DNA of 64,000 bases from Pseudomonas triticifolii (GTDB lineage Bacteria > Pseudomonadota > Gammaproteobacteria > Pseudomonadales > Pseudomonadaceae). The notes beneath the pieces are model-generated. The model was not told the DNA's origin. It searched no databases and saw only the letters and a list, made by a program, of their open reading frames with translations. Position 1 is the first letter of the stretch; every line of letters starts with the position of its first letter. Where the stretch lies: NCBI RefSeq assembly GCF_014358015.1, contig NZ_JACONV010000010.1, positions 1 to 64,000 of the forward strand, written 5' to 3'. The position numbers were made by a program, and so were the translations under genes. Shown piece by piece: positions 1 through 8,198 of the stretch.

Positions 1-150
1 ACAGGGTATGCATCCAGTCAGACACTTTCGGTTTGGCCCCTTTTTGAGCGTCTTCTGGATAAGTCTGAGCGGGGAGCATGGGCACGATCATCGACCGGAT
101 ATAGTTCCCACGTTCTTGCGTGGTAACAAAGAGCTTCGCGGACGTCGCTT
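1..150 (-). other. Left edge: open minus-strand frame, possible gene running out of the window
   Basis: No complete gene is visible here. On the minus strand one frame stays open from inside the 3' end of the Lrp gene to the window edge and reads as a plausible peptide (for example RSMIVPMLPAQTYPEDAQKG). Its first ATG is at 91-89 and has no convincing ribosome-binding site. I do not recognise the product. It could be the start of a downstream gene or a chance open frame in GC-rich DNA; the sequence to the left is needed to decide. Confidence 0.2.
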
Positions 151-618
151 TCAGCGCAACGGCAAACTTGTCGTGGATTTTATTTCCGACAAGGCCACGG
201 TTGAATTCACCTCCTGAATCCCCGGCACAAGCGACAGTTTTTCGAAGAAAAACCGTTCGTACGCCTCGATGTCGGGCGTCACGATGCGCAGTAGAAAGTC
301 CACCGACCCCATCAGCACATAACACTCCAGCACTTCGGGAAAACCGCGAATCGAGTCGGTGAATTCGGTGAAATTGGAGCGGCCGTGTGCATTGAGTTTC
401 ACCTCAGCAAATATCTGCGTGTTCAGGCCGATTTTCTTGCGATCCAGCAGGGAAACCTGACGACGAATCACCCCCTCGTCTTTCAAACGTTGAATACGCC
501 GCCAGCAAGGCGATTGCGACAGGCCCACCTGCTCGGCTATCTGCGCGCTGGACAATGAAGCGTCCTCCTGAAGCAACGCCAGAATCTTGCGATCATAAGC
601 ATCCAGCTCAACAGACAT
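151..618 (-). CDS. lrp: Lrp/AsnC-family transcriptional regulator
   Basis: 155-residue Lrp/AsnC-family regulator of normal family length. Residues 1-60 form the winged helix-turn-helix (LDAYDRKILALLQED, then QIAEQVGLSQSPCWRRIQRL). Residues 65-150 form the effector-binding RAM/ACT-like domain (VLECYVLMGSVDFLLRIV). The start at 618 is chosen over an upstream in-frame ATG at 645 because a GGAGA site sits about 6 nt before it and the family begins just ahead of the LDxxDRKIL motif. Such proteins bind DNA as dimers to octamers and often respond to amino acids; the alanine-catabolism (dadA) link of the Pseudomonas lrp gene is family knowledge, and no target is visible here. It is divergent from the gene at 745, so the shared gap probably holds both promoters and an autoregulatory site. 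Confidence 0.9.
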   Translation of the reverse strand: MSVELDAYDRKILALLQEDASLSSAQIAEQVGLSQSPCWRRIQRLKDEGVIRRQVSLLDRKKIGLNTQIFAEVKLNAHGRSNFTEFTDSIRGFPEVLECYVLMGSVDFLLRIVTPDIEAYERFFFEKLSLVPGIQEVNSTVALSEIKSTTSLPLR

Positions 619-744
619 AAACAATTCTCCAGAACCCGACATCACGCATTAACAAGTCAAAACAAGCCTAATCCAATCCATCATCGACCAGATATTTCTT
701 TTTCTGCATGCAAGAATTTCTCTCACTCGAACAGGAGAACCGGC

Positions 745-1092
745 ATGCCCACTCTAGAAACCGTCCCAACGCCTGCACACCGTCCCGACAGCTGGTCATC
801 CGTCAACCAGACTTGCTGTGTGCGCTATCAGATCCTGGCCGAGGCCGAACCCGCTTTGCTGTGTCAGGTACTCAATCTGTTCGCACTGCAATACCTGACG
901 CCCTGCCACCTTGAGGCGACCCGGCAGAACGGGTTGTTGGTCATCCATGTGCAGGTCGACGGTTTGAGCTGGCACCGGGCGGGCGTGATTGGCGAAAAAA
1001 TGCGCAACCTGATCGATGTGTGCTCGGTCGAGTTGACGCACAGCGAGTCGCTGCAACCCCCGGAAACCTTCGTCGCACTGGCAACTGGCTGA
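745..1092 (+). CDS. Conserved hypothetical protein, ACT-like fold suspected
   Basis: 115-residue soluble protein with no signal peptide or membrane segment. An AGGAG ribosome-binding site lies about 8 nt before the ATG. Residues 25-100 alternate beta and alpha in a pattern like an ACT domain (CCVRYQILAEAEPALLCQVL, then LLVIHVQVDGL, then RAGVIGEKMRNLIDVCSVEL), as in small regulatory subunits. That resemblance is my own reading, not an established assignment. Divergent from the Lrp-family regulator, which also carries an ACT-like domain, so the two might be functionally linked. I do not recognise a named family. Confidence 0.65.
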   Translation: MPTLETVPTPAHRPDSWSSVNQTCCVRYQILAEAEPALLCQVLNLFALQYLTPCHLEATRQNGLLVIHVQVDGLSWHRAGVIGEKMRNLIDVCSVELTHSESLQPPETFVALATG

Positions 1093-1202
1093 ATCCATAA
1101 AGCCCTTTTGGAAATTCCCGGTCGCATAGAAGGCCCAACACTGGCACGCTTGGCAGCTAGTCTTGTTCATCTTCCGATGATGAACTGCCTCAAGGAGCGT
1201 GC

Positions 1203-2987
1203 ATGGCATCCCTGGCACCAGCTTCACAGGATCGCTGGCTCGATCTGAACGATGTACTCCGTGATCTCGTCGCCCAAGGCATGCTCGGCCAGGACGACGC
1301 CGAAACAGCGGTCACCCAGCGGCGCAGCGCCGCGAACATACAGCTGCACCCGCTCGAGTTTCTCGCAGCCCAGCAGTTCGAGGACCTCAAACGTCCCGGC
1401 AAGAAACTCGACCTTGAAAGCCTCACGGCGTGGCTGGCCAATGCCTGCGGCCAGCCGTACATGCGCATCGACCCGCTGAAAATCAATGTTGCCGCCGTCA
1501 CGCCGCTGATGTCCTACGCCTTTGCGCAGCGTCACAAGATCCTGGCTGTGGCGGTTGATCGCGAATCCGTCACCATCGCCAGCGCACAACCTTACGTTCG
1601 CGCCTGGGAGGCAGACCTTGAGCATGTGCTGAAGCTGCCGATCAAGCGCGTGGTCGCCAATCCGACAGACATCCAGCGGGTGGCGGTCGAGTTCTTCAGG
1701 CTGGCGAAATCGGTCAGCGGTGCCAGCTCGAACGAGCAGAAAGTCAGCAACATGGGCAACTTCGAACAGTTGCTAAAGTTGGGCGCCAGCGATCAGGAAC
1801 CCGATGCCAACGACGCGCACATCGTCAACATCGTCGACTGGCTGTTCCAGTATGCGTTTCAGCAACGTGCCAGCGATATCCACATCGAACCCCGACGCGA
1901 GCAAGGCACGGTGCGCTTTCGCATCGACGGGGTGCTGCACAACGTCTATCAGTTTCCGCCACAGGTGGTCATGGCCATCGTCAGCCGCCTGAAAAGCCTG
2001 GGCCGTATGAACGTCGCCGAAAAGCGCAAGCCGCAGGATGGCCGGGTCAAGACCACCACGCCGGAGGGCGGCGAAGTGGAATTGCGCCTGTCGACCCTGC
2101 CTACCGCGTTCGGCGAAAAGATGGTGATGCGGATTTTCGACCCCGAGGTGCTGCTCAAGGACTTCGATCAACTGGGCTTTTCCAGTGACGACCTGCGTCG
2201 CTGGCAAGAGATGACCCGCCAGCCGAACGGCATCATTCTCGTCACAGGCCCGACAGGGTCAGGTAAAACCACGACCCTGTACACCACACTCAAGAAGCTG
2301 GCGACGTCCGAGGTCAACCTCTGCACTATCGAAGACCCCATCGAGATGGTCGAGCCGGCCTTCAACCAGATGCAGGTGCAACACAACATCGACCTGACGT
2401 TTGCCAGTGGTGTTCGCGCACTGATGCGTCAGGACCCGGATATCATCATGATCGGCGAGATTCGCGACCTGGAGACAGCAGAAATGGCCATTCAGGCAGC
2501 CCTGACCGGTCACCTGGTGCTTTCAACCCTGCACACCAACGACGCACCGAGCGCCATCAGCCGGATGCTGGAACTCGGCGTGCCGCACTACCTGCTCAAG
2601 GCCACGATTCTCGGCGTCATGGCTCAGCGTCTGGTGCGCACGCTGTGTCAGCACTGCAAGGCGCCGATCAACCTCAACGAGACCGACTGGCAGACCCTGA
2701 CACGCCCTTGGCAGGCGCCGGTTCCGGCGGGTGCGCATCAGGCGGTGGGCTGCGTGGAATGCCGCGACACCGGCTATCGCGGCCGCGCTGGCGTGTACGA
2801 AATCATGTTGATGTCGGACGCTGTGAAATCGCTGATCAGCGCTGATCTGGACCTCACGGCCATGCGCAGGCAAGCCTTCAAGGAAGGAATGCGCAGTCTG
2901 CGTCTGTCCGGCGCACAAAAAGTTTCGGCAGGATTGACTACCCTTGAAGAGGTGCTGCGCGTAACGCCGCAAAGTGAACAGCGTTGA
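1203..2987 (+). CDS. GspE/PulE/PilB-type secretion ATPase (orphan)
   Basis: 594-residue hexameric ATPase of the type II secretion/type IV pilus family. Residues about 1-170 are the MshEN/T2SSE N-terminal domain. The ATPase core follows, with Walker A (GPTGSGKTTTLYTTL, near residue 350), an Asp-box region (TIEDPIEMV), Walker B (DPDIIMIGEIRD) and a His box (LVLSTLHTNDAPSA). A tetracysteine zinc motif follows (CQHC, then CVEC about 38 residues later), as in PilB/GspE. AAGGAG precedes the ATG. No pilC, pilD or gsp gene adjoins it, so it is an orphan paralogue; a similar lone ATPase sits near gcv in P. aeruginosa. Its partner machinery cannot be told from this window. Confidence 0.9.
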   Translation: MASLAPASQDRWLDLNDVLRDLVAQGMLGQDDAETAVTQRRSAANIQLHPLEFLAAQQFEDLKRPGKKLDLESLTAWLANACGQPYMRIDPLKINVAAVTPLMSYAFAQRHKILAVAVDRESVTIASAQPYVRAWEADLEHVLKLPIKRVVANPTDIQRVAVEFFRLAKSVSGASSNEQKVSNMGNFEQLLKLGASDQEPDANDAHIVNIVDWLFQYAFQQRASDIHIEPRREQGTVRFRIDGVLHNVYQFPPQVVMAIVSRLKSLGRMNVAEKRKPQDGRVKTTTPEGGEVELRLSTLPTAFGEKMVMRIFDPEVLLKDFDQLGFSSDDLRRWQEMTRQPNGIILVTGPTGSGKTTTLYTTLKKLATSEVNLCTIEDPIEMVEPAFNQMQVQHNIDLTFASGVRALMRQDPDIIMIGEIRDLETAEMAIQAALTGHLVLSTLHTNDAPSAISRMLELGVPHYLLKATILGVMAQRLVRTLCQHCKAPINLNETDWQTLTRPWQAPVPAGAHQAVGCVECRDTGYRGRAGVYEIMLMSDAVKSLISADLDLTAMRRQAFKEGMRSLRLSGAQKVSAGLTTLEEVLRVTPQSEQR

Positions 2988-3127
2988 ACCCGCAGTTCTG
3001 AAGACGTGAGAACGCGCATAAAGGCGCTGTGCGACAGCTAAAGTGAACAAGGCGGTCCACTTATTGAACTAGTACGCGGCTTTGCCTATCCAACCCCTCA
3101 GAACAACCACAGTTGGAGTACCTCACC

Positions 3128-3448
3128 ATGCGTCTCAAGTTTGCTGTCGCCACCGTTGCCTTGCTTTCCATCCCGATGGGTTCAGCGATGGCTGACTCCT
3201 TCTGGCGTAATGTGATTTCCTCGGGTGCCACCACTGGCTCGACTTACCTGACTTTCAAGGACCACAAACTGATCGTTGCTGCACAGGACGATGCAGGGAG
3301 CTATGTCGCCAGCAATGGCGGTATTCGCGGTCCATTTCTGGAAGCGGCCATCCAGCAGGTTCGCCAGGACAATCCTGGCCTGAAAGCCTCGGACATGGAT
3401 CTGGCCAACGCGATCCTGGACAAGAATCTGGTCGCCGAAAACCAGTAA
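3128..3448 (+). CDS. DUF2388 domain secreted protein
   Basis: 106-residue exported protein. The start at 3128 (GGAG upstream) gives a clean signal peptide (MRLKFAVATVALLSIPMGS ending near SAMA-DS). The mature part (SFWRNVISSGATTGSTYLT, then IVAAQDDAGSYVAS, then GPFLEAAIQQVR) matches the small Pseudomonas DUF2388 family, which is usually about 100 residues and of unknown function. It is followed directly by a strong bidirectional terminator shared with the convergent gcvH. A longer reading from 3113 would add four residues and spoil the signal peptide. Confidence 0.8.
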   Translation: MRLKFAVATVALLSIPMGSAMADSFWRNVISSGATTGSTYLTFKDHKLIVAAQDDAGSYVASNGGIRGPFLEAAIQQVRQDNPGLKASDMDLANAILDKNLVAENQ

Positions 3449-3456
3449 TTCACTCC

Positions 3457-3491
3457 AAAAAAAATGCCGCTCGATCGAGCGGCATTTTTTT
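3457..3491. terminator. Bidirectional Rho-independent terminator
   Basis: Perfect palindrome AATGCCGCTCGA/TCGAGCGGCATT flanked by an A-run on the left and a T-run on the right. It should end both the DUF2388 gene (+) and gcvT-gcvH (-). Confidence 0.93.
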
Positions 3492-3500
3492 GTCCGGCAT

Positions 3501-3887
3501 TTACTCGCCGATCGCGCTCTTGTAACCGGCAGCGTCCAGCAGCTTCGCCAGGTCGCCCGTCGCATCGGCAGGCTTGAGCTTGAAGATCCAGGAAGCATAA
3601 GGGTCGCTGTTGAGCCCTTCAGGCGTACCTTGCAGGTCATCGTTGACAGCAATCACTTCGCCAGCAACCGGCGAATAGATATCCGAAGCGGCCTTGACCG
3701 ACTCCACGACGCCAGCAGTGTCACCAGCAGCGAACGTCTTGCCGATTTCCGGCAGCTCGACGAAAACGACATCGCCCAACGCTTCCTGTGCGTGATCCGA
3801 AATACCGACAGTGACGCTGCCATCAGCTTCCAGACGCGCCCATTCATGGCTTTCGGCGAAACGCAGTTCGGCGGGAATATTGCTCAT
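3501..3887 (-). CDS. gcvH: Glycine cleavage system H protein
   Basis: 128-residue lipoyl carrier of the glycine cleavage complex. It shuttles the aminomethyl group between the P, T and L proteins. The lipoylated lysine lies in the motif [17 protein letters not shown] around residue 60, and the N-terminus (RFAESHEW) is typical. GAGGA precedes the ATG. It lies 48 nt downstream of gcvT in the same direction, so it is co-transcribed. No gcvP lies next to it, although gcvP commonly adjoins gcvH-gcvT in pseudomonads; P protein must come from elsewhere in the genome. Confidence 0.96.
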   Translation of the reverse strand: MSNIPAELRFAESHEWARLEADGSVTVGISDHAQEALGDVVFVELPEIGKTFAAGDTAGVVESVKAASDIYSPVAGEVIAVNDDLQGTPEGLNSDPYASWIFKLKPADATGDLAKLLDAAGYKSAIGE

Positions 3888-3935
3888 TTAGTCATCCTCA
3901 ACACATCGAGTCAGCGGAAAACCCGCCAGATTAGG

Positions 3936-5018
3936 TTAGATCAGGGCTTTACCATGACGCACAAACGCTGGCTGCACCACTCGTACCGGGTACCATTTGC
4001 CGCGGATTTCCACCTCGGCCCGGTCAGCGGTGACCATGGGTACACGTGCCAGAGCAATCGACTTGCTTAGCGTAGGAGAGAAACTACCACTGGTGATCTC
4101 ACCTTCGCCAATTTCTGCGACGCGAACGACCTGACGAGCCCGCAGCACGCCGCGCTCTTCAAGCACCAGTCCGACCAGCTTGTAGGCAATGCCTTCAGCG
4201 CGCTCGGTCTCGAGCGCCTGGCGACCGACGAAATCACGTTCGGCAGGCTCCCAGGCAATACTCCAGGCCATGTTCGACACCAGCGGCGAAGCGTTTTCGT
4301 CGATGTCCTGACCATAGAGGTTCATGCCCGCTTCCAGACGAAGGGTATCGCGTGCGCCCAGACCGATCGGCGAAATGCCTGCGCCGACCAGATCGTTGAA
4401 GAAGCCGGGTGCCTGTTCGGCGGGCAGCATGATTTCCAGTCCGTCCTCGCCGGTGTAACCCGTGCGGGCAATGAACCAGTCGGCGTTATCCTGACCTTCG
4501 AACGGCTTGAGCTGGCGGATGAGATCGGCGCGAGCACTGGACACCAGCTCACAGACCCTGTTTCTGGCCTGCGGCCCCTGGATCGCGAGCATGGCCATCT
4601 CGCTGCGCTCGATCAGTTGCACGTCGAACCCTTCCAGACGGGACTGCATCCAGGCAAGGTCCTTGGCACCGGTGGCCGCGTTGACGACCAGACGATAACC
4701 CGTGGTCGTGAGGTAGACGATCATGTCGTCGATAATGCCGCCATGACTGTCAAGCATGGCGCTGTAGAGGGCGCGACCGGGCGTTTTGAGCCGGTCGACG
4801 TCATTGGCCAGCAGGTAGCGCAGCCAGGCTTTGGCCTGACTGCCGGCCACGTCGATCACGTTCATGTGCGAGACGTCGAAGACCCCACAATCGCGACGCA
4901 CCTGATGGTGCTCCTCGACCTGCGATCCGTAATGCAACGGCATGTCCCAGCCACCAAAATCGACCATCTTCGCGCCCAGCGCGAGGTGCAGGTCAAAGAG
5001 GGGGGTACGCTGTCCCAT
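3936..5018 (-). CDS. gcvT: Glycine cleavage system aminomethyltransferase (T protein)
   Basis: 360 residues, the usual GcvT length. The enzyme releases ammonia from the aminomethyl-lipoyl H protein and forms 5,10-methylene-THF. The N-terminus [20 protein letters not shown] and the folate-site region (CGVFDVSHM, then [11 protein letters not shown]) are visible, followed by the C-terminal barrel ([12 protein letters not shown]). A strong GGAAGGAG site precedes the ATG. It is first in the gcvT-gcvH operon. I looked for a glycine riboswitch in the 150-nt leader (5019-5172) and saw no conserved glycine-aptamer core. Confidence 0.96.
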   Translation of the reverse strand: MGQRTPLFDLHLALGAKMVDFGGWDMPLHYGSQVEEHHQVRRDCGVFDVSHMNVIDVAGSQAKAWLRYLLANDVDRLKTPGRALYSAMLDSHGGIIDDMIVYLTTTGYRLVVNAATGAKDLAWMQSRLEGFDVQLIERSEMAMLAIQGPQARNRVCELVSSARADLIRQLKPFEGQDNADWFIARTGYTGEDGLEIMLPAEQAPGFFNDLVGAGISPIGLGARDTLRLEAGMNLYGQDIDENASPLVSNMAWSIAWEPAERDFVGRQALETERAEGIAYKLVGLVLEERGVLRARQVVRVAEIGEGEITSGSFSPTLSKSIALARVPMVTADRAEVEIRGKWYPVRVVQPAFVRHGKALI

Positions 5019-5172
5019 GGGTTTCTCCTTCCGGGCGTGGCGAAGGTGCGGGCAGACGCATCACGGCAAGCCCCCCATTGAACCGGAGTTTGCAGCGAAC
5101 ATAGCAGGCCGAATTGTCTGACAGACCGCACCAATTGCGGCGCATTGTAGCCGCAAGGTGAGGACCCCGCAC

Positions 5173-6831
5173 CTAGCCAATCTGCCGGGCAGAACGGCGA
5201 ATCAGCCCAATCACCGGCAACAGGCCGACCAGAACCAGCGTCAAGGCAGGCAATGCAGCACGTGCCCACTCGCCCTCACTGGTCATTTCGAAAATGCGTA
5301 CGGCCAGCGTATCCCAGCCAAACGGGCGCATCAGCAGGGTTGCAGGCATTTCCTTGAGCACATCGACGAACACCAGCAGCGCTGCACTCAAGGCGCCGGG
5401 AATCAGCAAGGGCAGATACACGTTGAGAAACAACTTAGGTCCACTGACGCCCAGGCTACGTGCCGCTTCTGGCAACGAGGGACGAATACGCGACAGGCTG
5501 TTTTCCAGCGGACCGAACGCCACGGCGATAAAGCGCACCAGATACGCCAGCAACAACGCAGACAGGCTTCCCAGCAACAGCGGCTTGCCCGCACCGCCCA
5601 GCCACCCCGACAAGGGGATAACCAGCTCGCGGTCCAGGTAACTGAAGGCGAGCATGATGGAAACCGCCAATACCGAACCCGGCAATGCGTAACCCAGATT
5701 GGCCAGGCTGACGCCAGAGCGAATCGCAGGCGTGGGCGCCATGCGCCGGGCGAAGGCCAGCACCAGCGCCGCACTGACCGTGATCAATGCCGCCATGCCG
5801 CCCAGATACAGGGTATGCAGGATCAGGCCGGTGTAGCGCTCGTCCAGATCGAAACGGCCACGCTGCCACACCCAGACCACCAACTGCAGGACGGGCACGA
5901 CAAACGCGCAGAGAAACACCAGGCCACACCAGAAGGTCGCGGCCAGCGCCTTGAAGCCACGCAGGTGATAAAGCGCCTTGCCTCGCGGTCGCTCGTTGGT
6001 GGCCCTGCTTGCACCTCTGGCGCGGCGTTCGCCATAAAGCAGGACCAGCACAGCCAACAGCAGCAAGCTGGCCAGTTGCGCCGCGCTGGACAGGCTGAAG
6101 AAGCCGTACCAGGTCTTGTAGATGGCGGTGGTGAAGGTGTCGAAGTTGAACACGGACACGGCACCGAAATCCGCCAGGGTCTCCATCAACGCCAGCGCCA
6201 CACCCGCACCGATGGCCGGACGTGCCATCGGCAAGGCCACGCGCCAGAAAGCCTGCAACGGCGATTGTCCAAGCACTCGCGCCGCTTCCATCAGGCCTTT
6301 GCCCTGCGCCAGAAACGCTGTGCGTGCCAGCAGGTAAACGTAGGGGTAGAACACCAGCACCAGAACGATGATCACCCCGCCCGTTGAGCGCACCCTCGGC
6401 AGCCGCAGGCCGCTGCCGAACCATTCGCGCATCAAGGTCTGCACCGGGCCGGAAAAATCCAGCAGGCCCACAAAGACGAACGCAAGCACATAGGCGGGGA
6501 TCGCAAACGGCAGCATCAGCGCCCAGTCCAGCCAGCGCCGTCCGGGAAATTCGCACAAGCTGGTCAGCCACGCCAGGCTCACCCCCAGCAGTGTCACGCC
6601 CACACCGACGCCGACCACCAGAATCAACGTGTTGCCCAGCAGGCGCGTCATCTGGGTTTCAAGCAGGTGTGACCAGATCTGTTGATCGATGCTTTGCCAG
6701 GAAAGCAGCAACACGCTCAGCGGCAACAGCACCAGCGCGGCGATGGCAAAGACCAGGGGATACCAGCGGCGTTGGGCAGGATGGGCCAAGGGGTTCTCGA
6801 TAACTAAAACGGTAGGAACTGAGCGATGCAT
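5173..6831 (-). CDS. Ferric-iron ABC transporter permease (FbpB/SfuB type)
   Basis: About 552 residues with two fused permease halves, each with an EAA-type loop (EAARVLGQSPLQAFWRVALP and EAARSLGVSGPKLFLNVYLP), giving about 12 membrane segments. This duplicated architecture is characteristic of FbpB-like iron permeases. I place the start at 6831 (MHRSVPT). An in-frame extension to 6882 would begin MGADRAASW, which is encoded by a REP-like repeat, and the same MGADRAA arises from a repeat near 58202. Translation from the repeat is therefore improbable. It lies downstream of the matching binding-protein gene, with about 205 bp of REP DNA between them. The ATPase gene is not in this window. Confidence 0.88.
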   Translation of the reverse strand: MHRSVPTVLVIENPLAHPAQRRWYPLVFAIAALVLLPLSVLLLSWQSIDQQIWSHLLETQMTRLLGNTLILVVGVGVGVTLLGVSLAWLTSLCEFPGRRWLDWALMLPFAIPAYVLAFVFVGLLDFSGPVQTLMREWFGSGLRLPRVRSTGGVIIVLVLVFYPYVYLLARTAFLAQGKGLMEAARVLGQSPLQAFWRVALPMARPAIGAGVALALMETLADFGAVSVFNFDTFTTAIYKTWYGFFSLSSAAQLASLLLLAVLVLLYGERRARGASRATNERPRGKALYHLRGFKALAATFWCGLVFLCAFVVPVLQLVVWVWQRGRFDLDERYTGLILHTLYLGGMAALITVSAALVLAFARRMAPTPAIRSGVSLANLGYALPGSVLAVSIMLAFSYLDRELVIPLSGWLGGAGKPLLLGSLSALLLAYLVRFIAVAFGPLENSLSRIRPSLPEAARSLGVSGPKLFLNVYLPLLIPGALSAALLVFVDVLKEMPATLLMRPFGWDTLAVRIFEMTSEGEWARAALPALTLVLVGLLPVIGLIRRSARQIG

Positions 6832-6845
6832 GACCTGTGGGAAAT

Positions 6846-6886
6846 CTCGCCCCGTCCAGGACGCAGCCCGGTCCGCCCCCACAAAA
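6846..6886. repeat. REP-like half element (GC-rich type)
   Basis: The minus strand reads GTGGGGGCGGACCGGGCTGC, closely resembling the sequence at about 58172-58202. It overlaps the start region of the permease ORF and explains the spurious N-terminal extension there. Confidence 0.55.
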
Positions 6887-6917
6887 CCTTTTTATTCACG
6901 GATTTAAGGGGCGTTCG

Positions 6918-7000
6918 ACAGGAGGCTTGCCGGTGATGCGGTTGCTCAAGCGCCGTGTCAGCGACTGAACTGACGCCATCGCCGGCAAGCCGCCTCCCAC
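6918..7000. repeat. Inverted REP pair (BIME-like)
   Basis: The left arm GGAGGCTTGCCGGTGATGCG and the right arm CATCGCCGGCAAGCCGCCTC are inverted around a variable centre. This is the same family as the pairs near 30900, 37707 and 58042. It lies between the iron-binding-protein gene and its permease, where it could differentially stabilise or attenuate the operon mRNA. Confidence 0.85.
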
Positions 7001-7036
7001 GGACCGTTGGTTGTGCATACAACGCCGCGTATTAAA

Positions 7037-8038
7037 TCAATTCCAGCCCGCGCGATCCATCATACGGATGGCTTCTGCCTGACGCTTGCCCGCGACTTCG
7101 ACGGGGATGGTGTCTGCCTTGAAGCTCCCCCAGCTCGCCACTTCTTCCGATGGCGCCACTTTCGGGTTGGCCGGGAACTCCTGATTGACGCTGGAGAAGA
7201 TCTTTTGCGCCTCGGGACCCGTCATCCATTCAACGAGCGCCTTGGCGGCCTCCGGGTGTGGCGCGTATTTGGTCAGGCCTATGCCCGACAGGTTGACGTG
7301 CACGCCACGGTCAGCCTGGTTCGGCCAGAACAGCTTCACTGCCAGATCCGGGTTCTGCTTGTGCAGACGGCCGTAGTAGTAGGTGTTGACGATGCCCACA
7401 TCGCACTGACCGGCATTGATCGCTTCAAGCACGGCAATGTCATCGGAGAACACGTCGGTAGACAGGTTGTTCACCCAGCCCTTGAGGATTTTTTCGGACG
7501 CTTCGGCACCATGGGTTTCAATCAACGTGGCGGTCAGCGACTGGTTGTAGACCTTCTTGGCCGTGCGCAGGCACAGGCGGCCTTCCCAGTTCTTGTCGGC
7601 GAGCGCCTCATACGTCGTCAGCTCGGCGGGCTTTACGCGCGTCGTCGAGTAGGCAATGGTTCGCGCCCGCAGGCTCAGGCCCGTCCAGCCATGGGTGGAT
7701 GAACGATACTGTGACGGAATGTTGGCTTCGATGACCGGCGAGGTGAACGGCTGGAGAATACCCATCTGCTCGGCCTGCCAGAGGTTGCCGGCATCGACGG
7801 TCAGCAGCAGGTCGGCCGTCGCGTTCTCACCTTCGGCCTTGATCCGCTGCATCAGCGGCGCTTCCTTATCGGTGATGAACTTGATCTTCACGCCGGTCTT
7901 GGCGGTGTAGGCATCAAATACGGGCTTGATCAGCTCATCGATTCGGGAGGAATACACCACCACTTCGTCAGCAGCCTGAACGGTGCTGCCCAGTAAGGTC
8001 AGTGTCAGAGCAGCCAGAAGACGCTTGCTTGCCTGCAT
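7037..8038 (-). CDS. Ferric-iron ABC transporter periplasmic binding protein (FbpA/FutA type)
   Basis: 333-residue exported binding protein. The signal peptide is residues 1-22 ([18 protein letters not shown], then [14 protein letters not shown]). The mature protein starts with the typical [12 protein letters not shown] strand, and the iron-ligand tyrosines are visible in [10 protein letters not shown] around residue 215, as in FbpA-type transferrin-like proteins. The start at 8038 is preferred because the upstream extension (MGFTTISPH) precedes the signal peptide. It is first in the operon with the FbpB-type permease. Iron regulation through Fur is likely by family, but no convincing Fur box is visible. 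Confidence 0.9.
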   Translation of the reverse strand: MQASKRLLAALTLTLLGSTVQAADEVVVYSSRIDELIKPVFDAYTAKTGVKIKFITDKEAPLMQRIKAEGENATADLLLTVDAGNLWQAEQMGILQPFTSPVIEANIPSQYRSSTHGWTGLSLRARTIAYSTTRVKPAELTTYEALADKNWEGRLCLRTAKKVYNQSLTATLIETHGAEASEKILKGWVNNLSTDVFSDDIAVLEAINAGQCDVGIVNTYYYGRLHKQNPDLAVKLFWPNQADRGVHVNLSGIGLTKYAPHPEAAKALVEWMTGPEAQKIFSSVNQEFPANPKVAPSEEVASWGSFKADTIPVEVAGKRQAEAIRMMDRAGWN

Positions 8039-8198
8039 GAAGGTATCTCGCGTTAGCAAATGAGGCGAAATGGTAGTGAATCCCATTTGCTATCTCAATC
8101 GATGCAGTACTGGAGGCGTTACCGGATGTTGCAGGATTCACGATAACCCTGCTGATCGCTGTGCGTGAATCGGAGCAAGGGAACGGTCCGCCGCGCCC

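Noticed and set aside
796-1227. 143-residue minus-strand frame overlapping the gene at 745
   Set aside because: Opposite a gene with a good ribosome-binding site; no recognisable features.
5019-5172. Possible glycine riboswitch upstream of gcvT
   Set aside because: The conserved aptamer core was not found by eye in the leader.
5158-6387. 409-residue plus-strand open frame
   Set aside because: It is antisense to the FbpB-type permease, whose membrane segments and EAA loops are clear. Gln/Arg-rich composition is typical of an antisense shadow.
8039-8198. Possible Fur box upstream of the iron-binding-protein gene
   Set aside because: Only a weak resemblance (GAGATAGCAAATGGGATTC) to the 19-bp consensus, not enough to claim.
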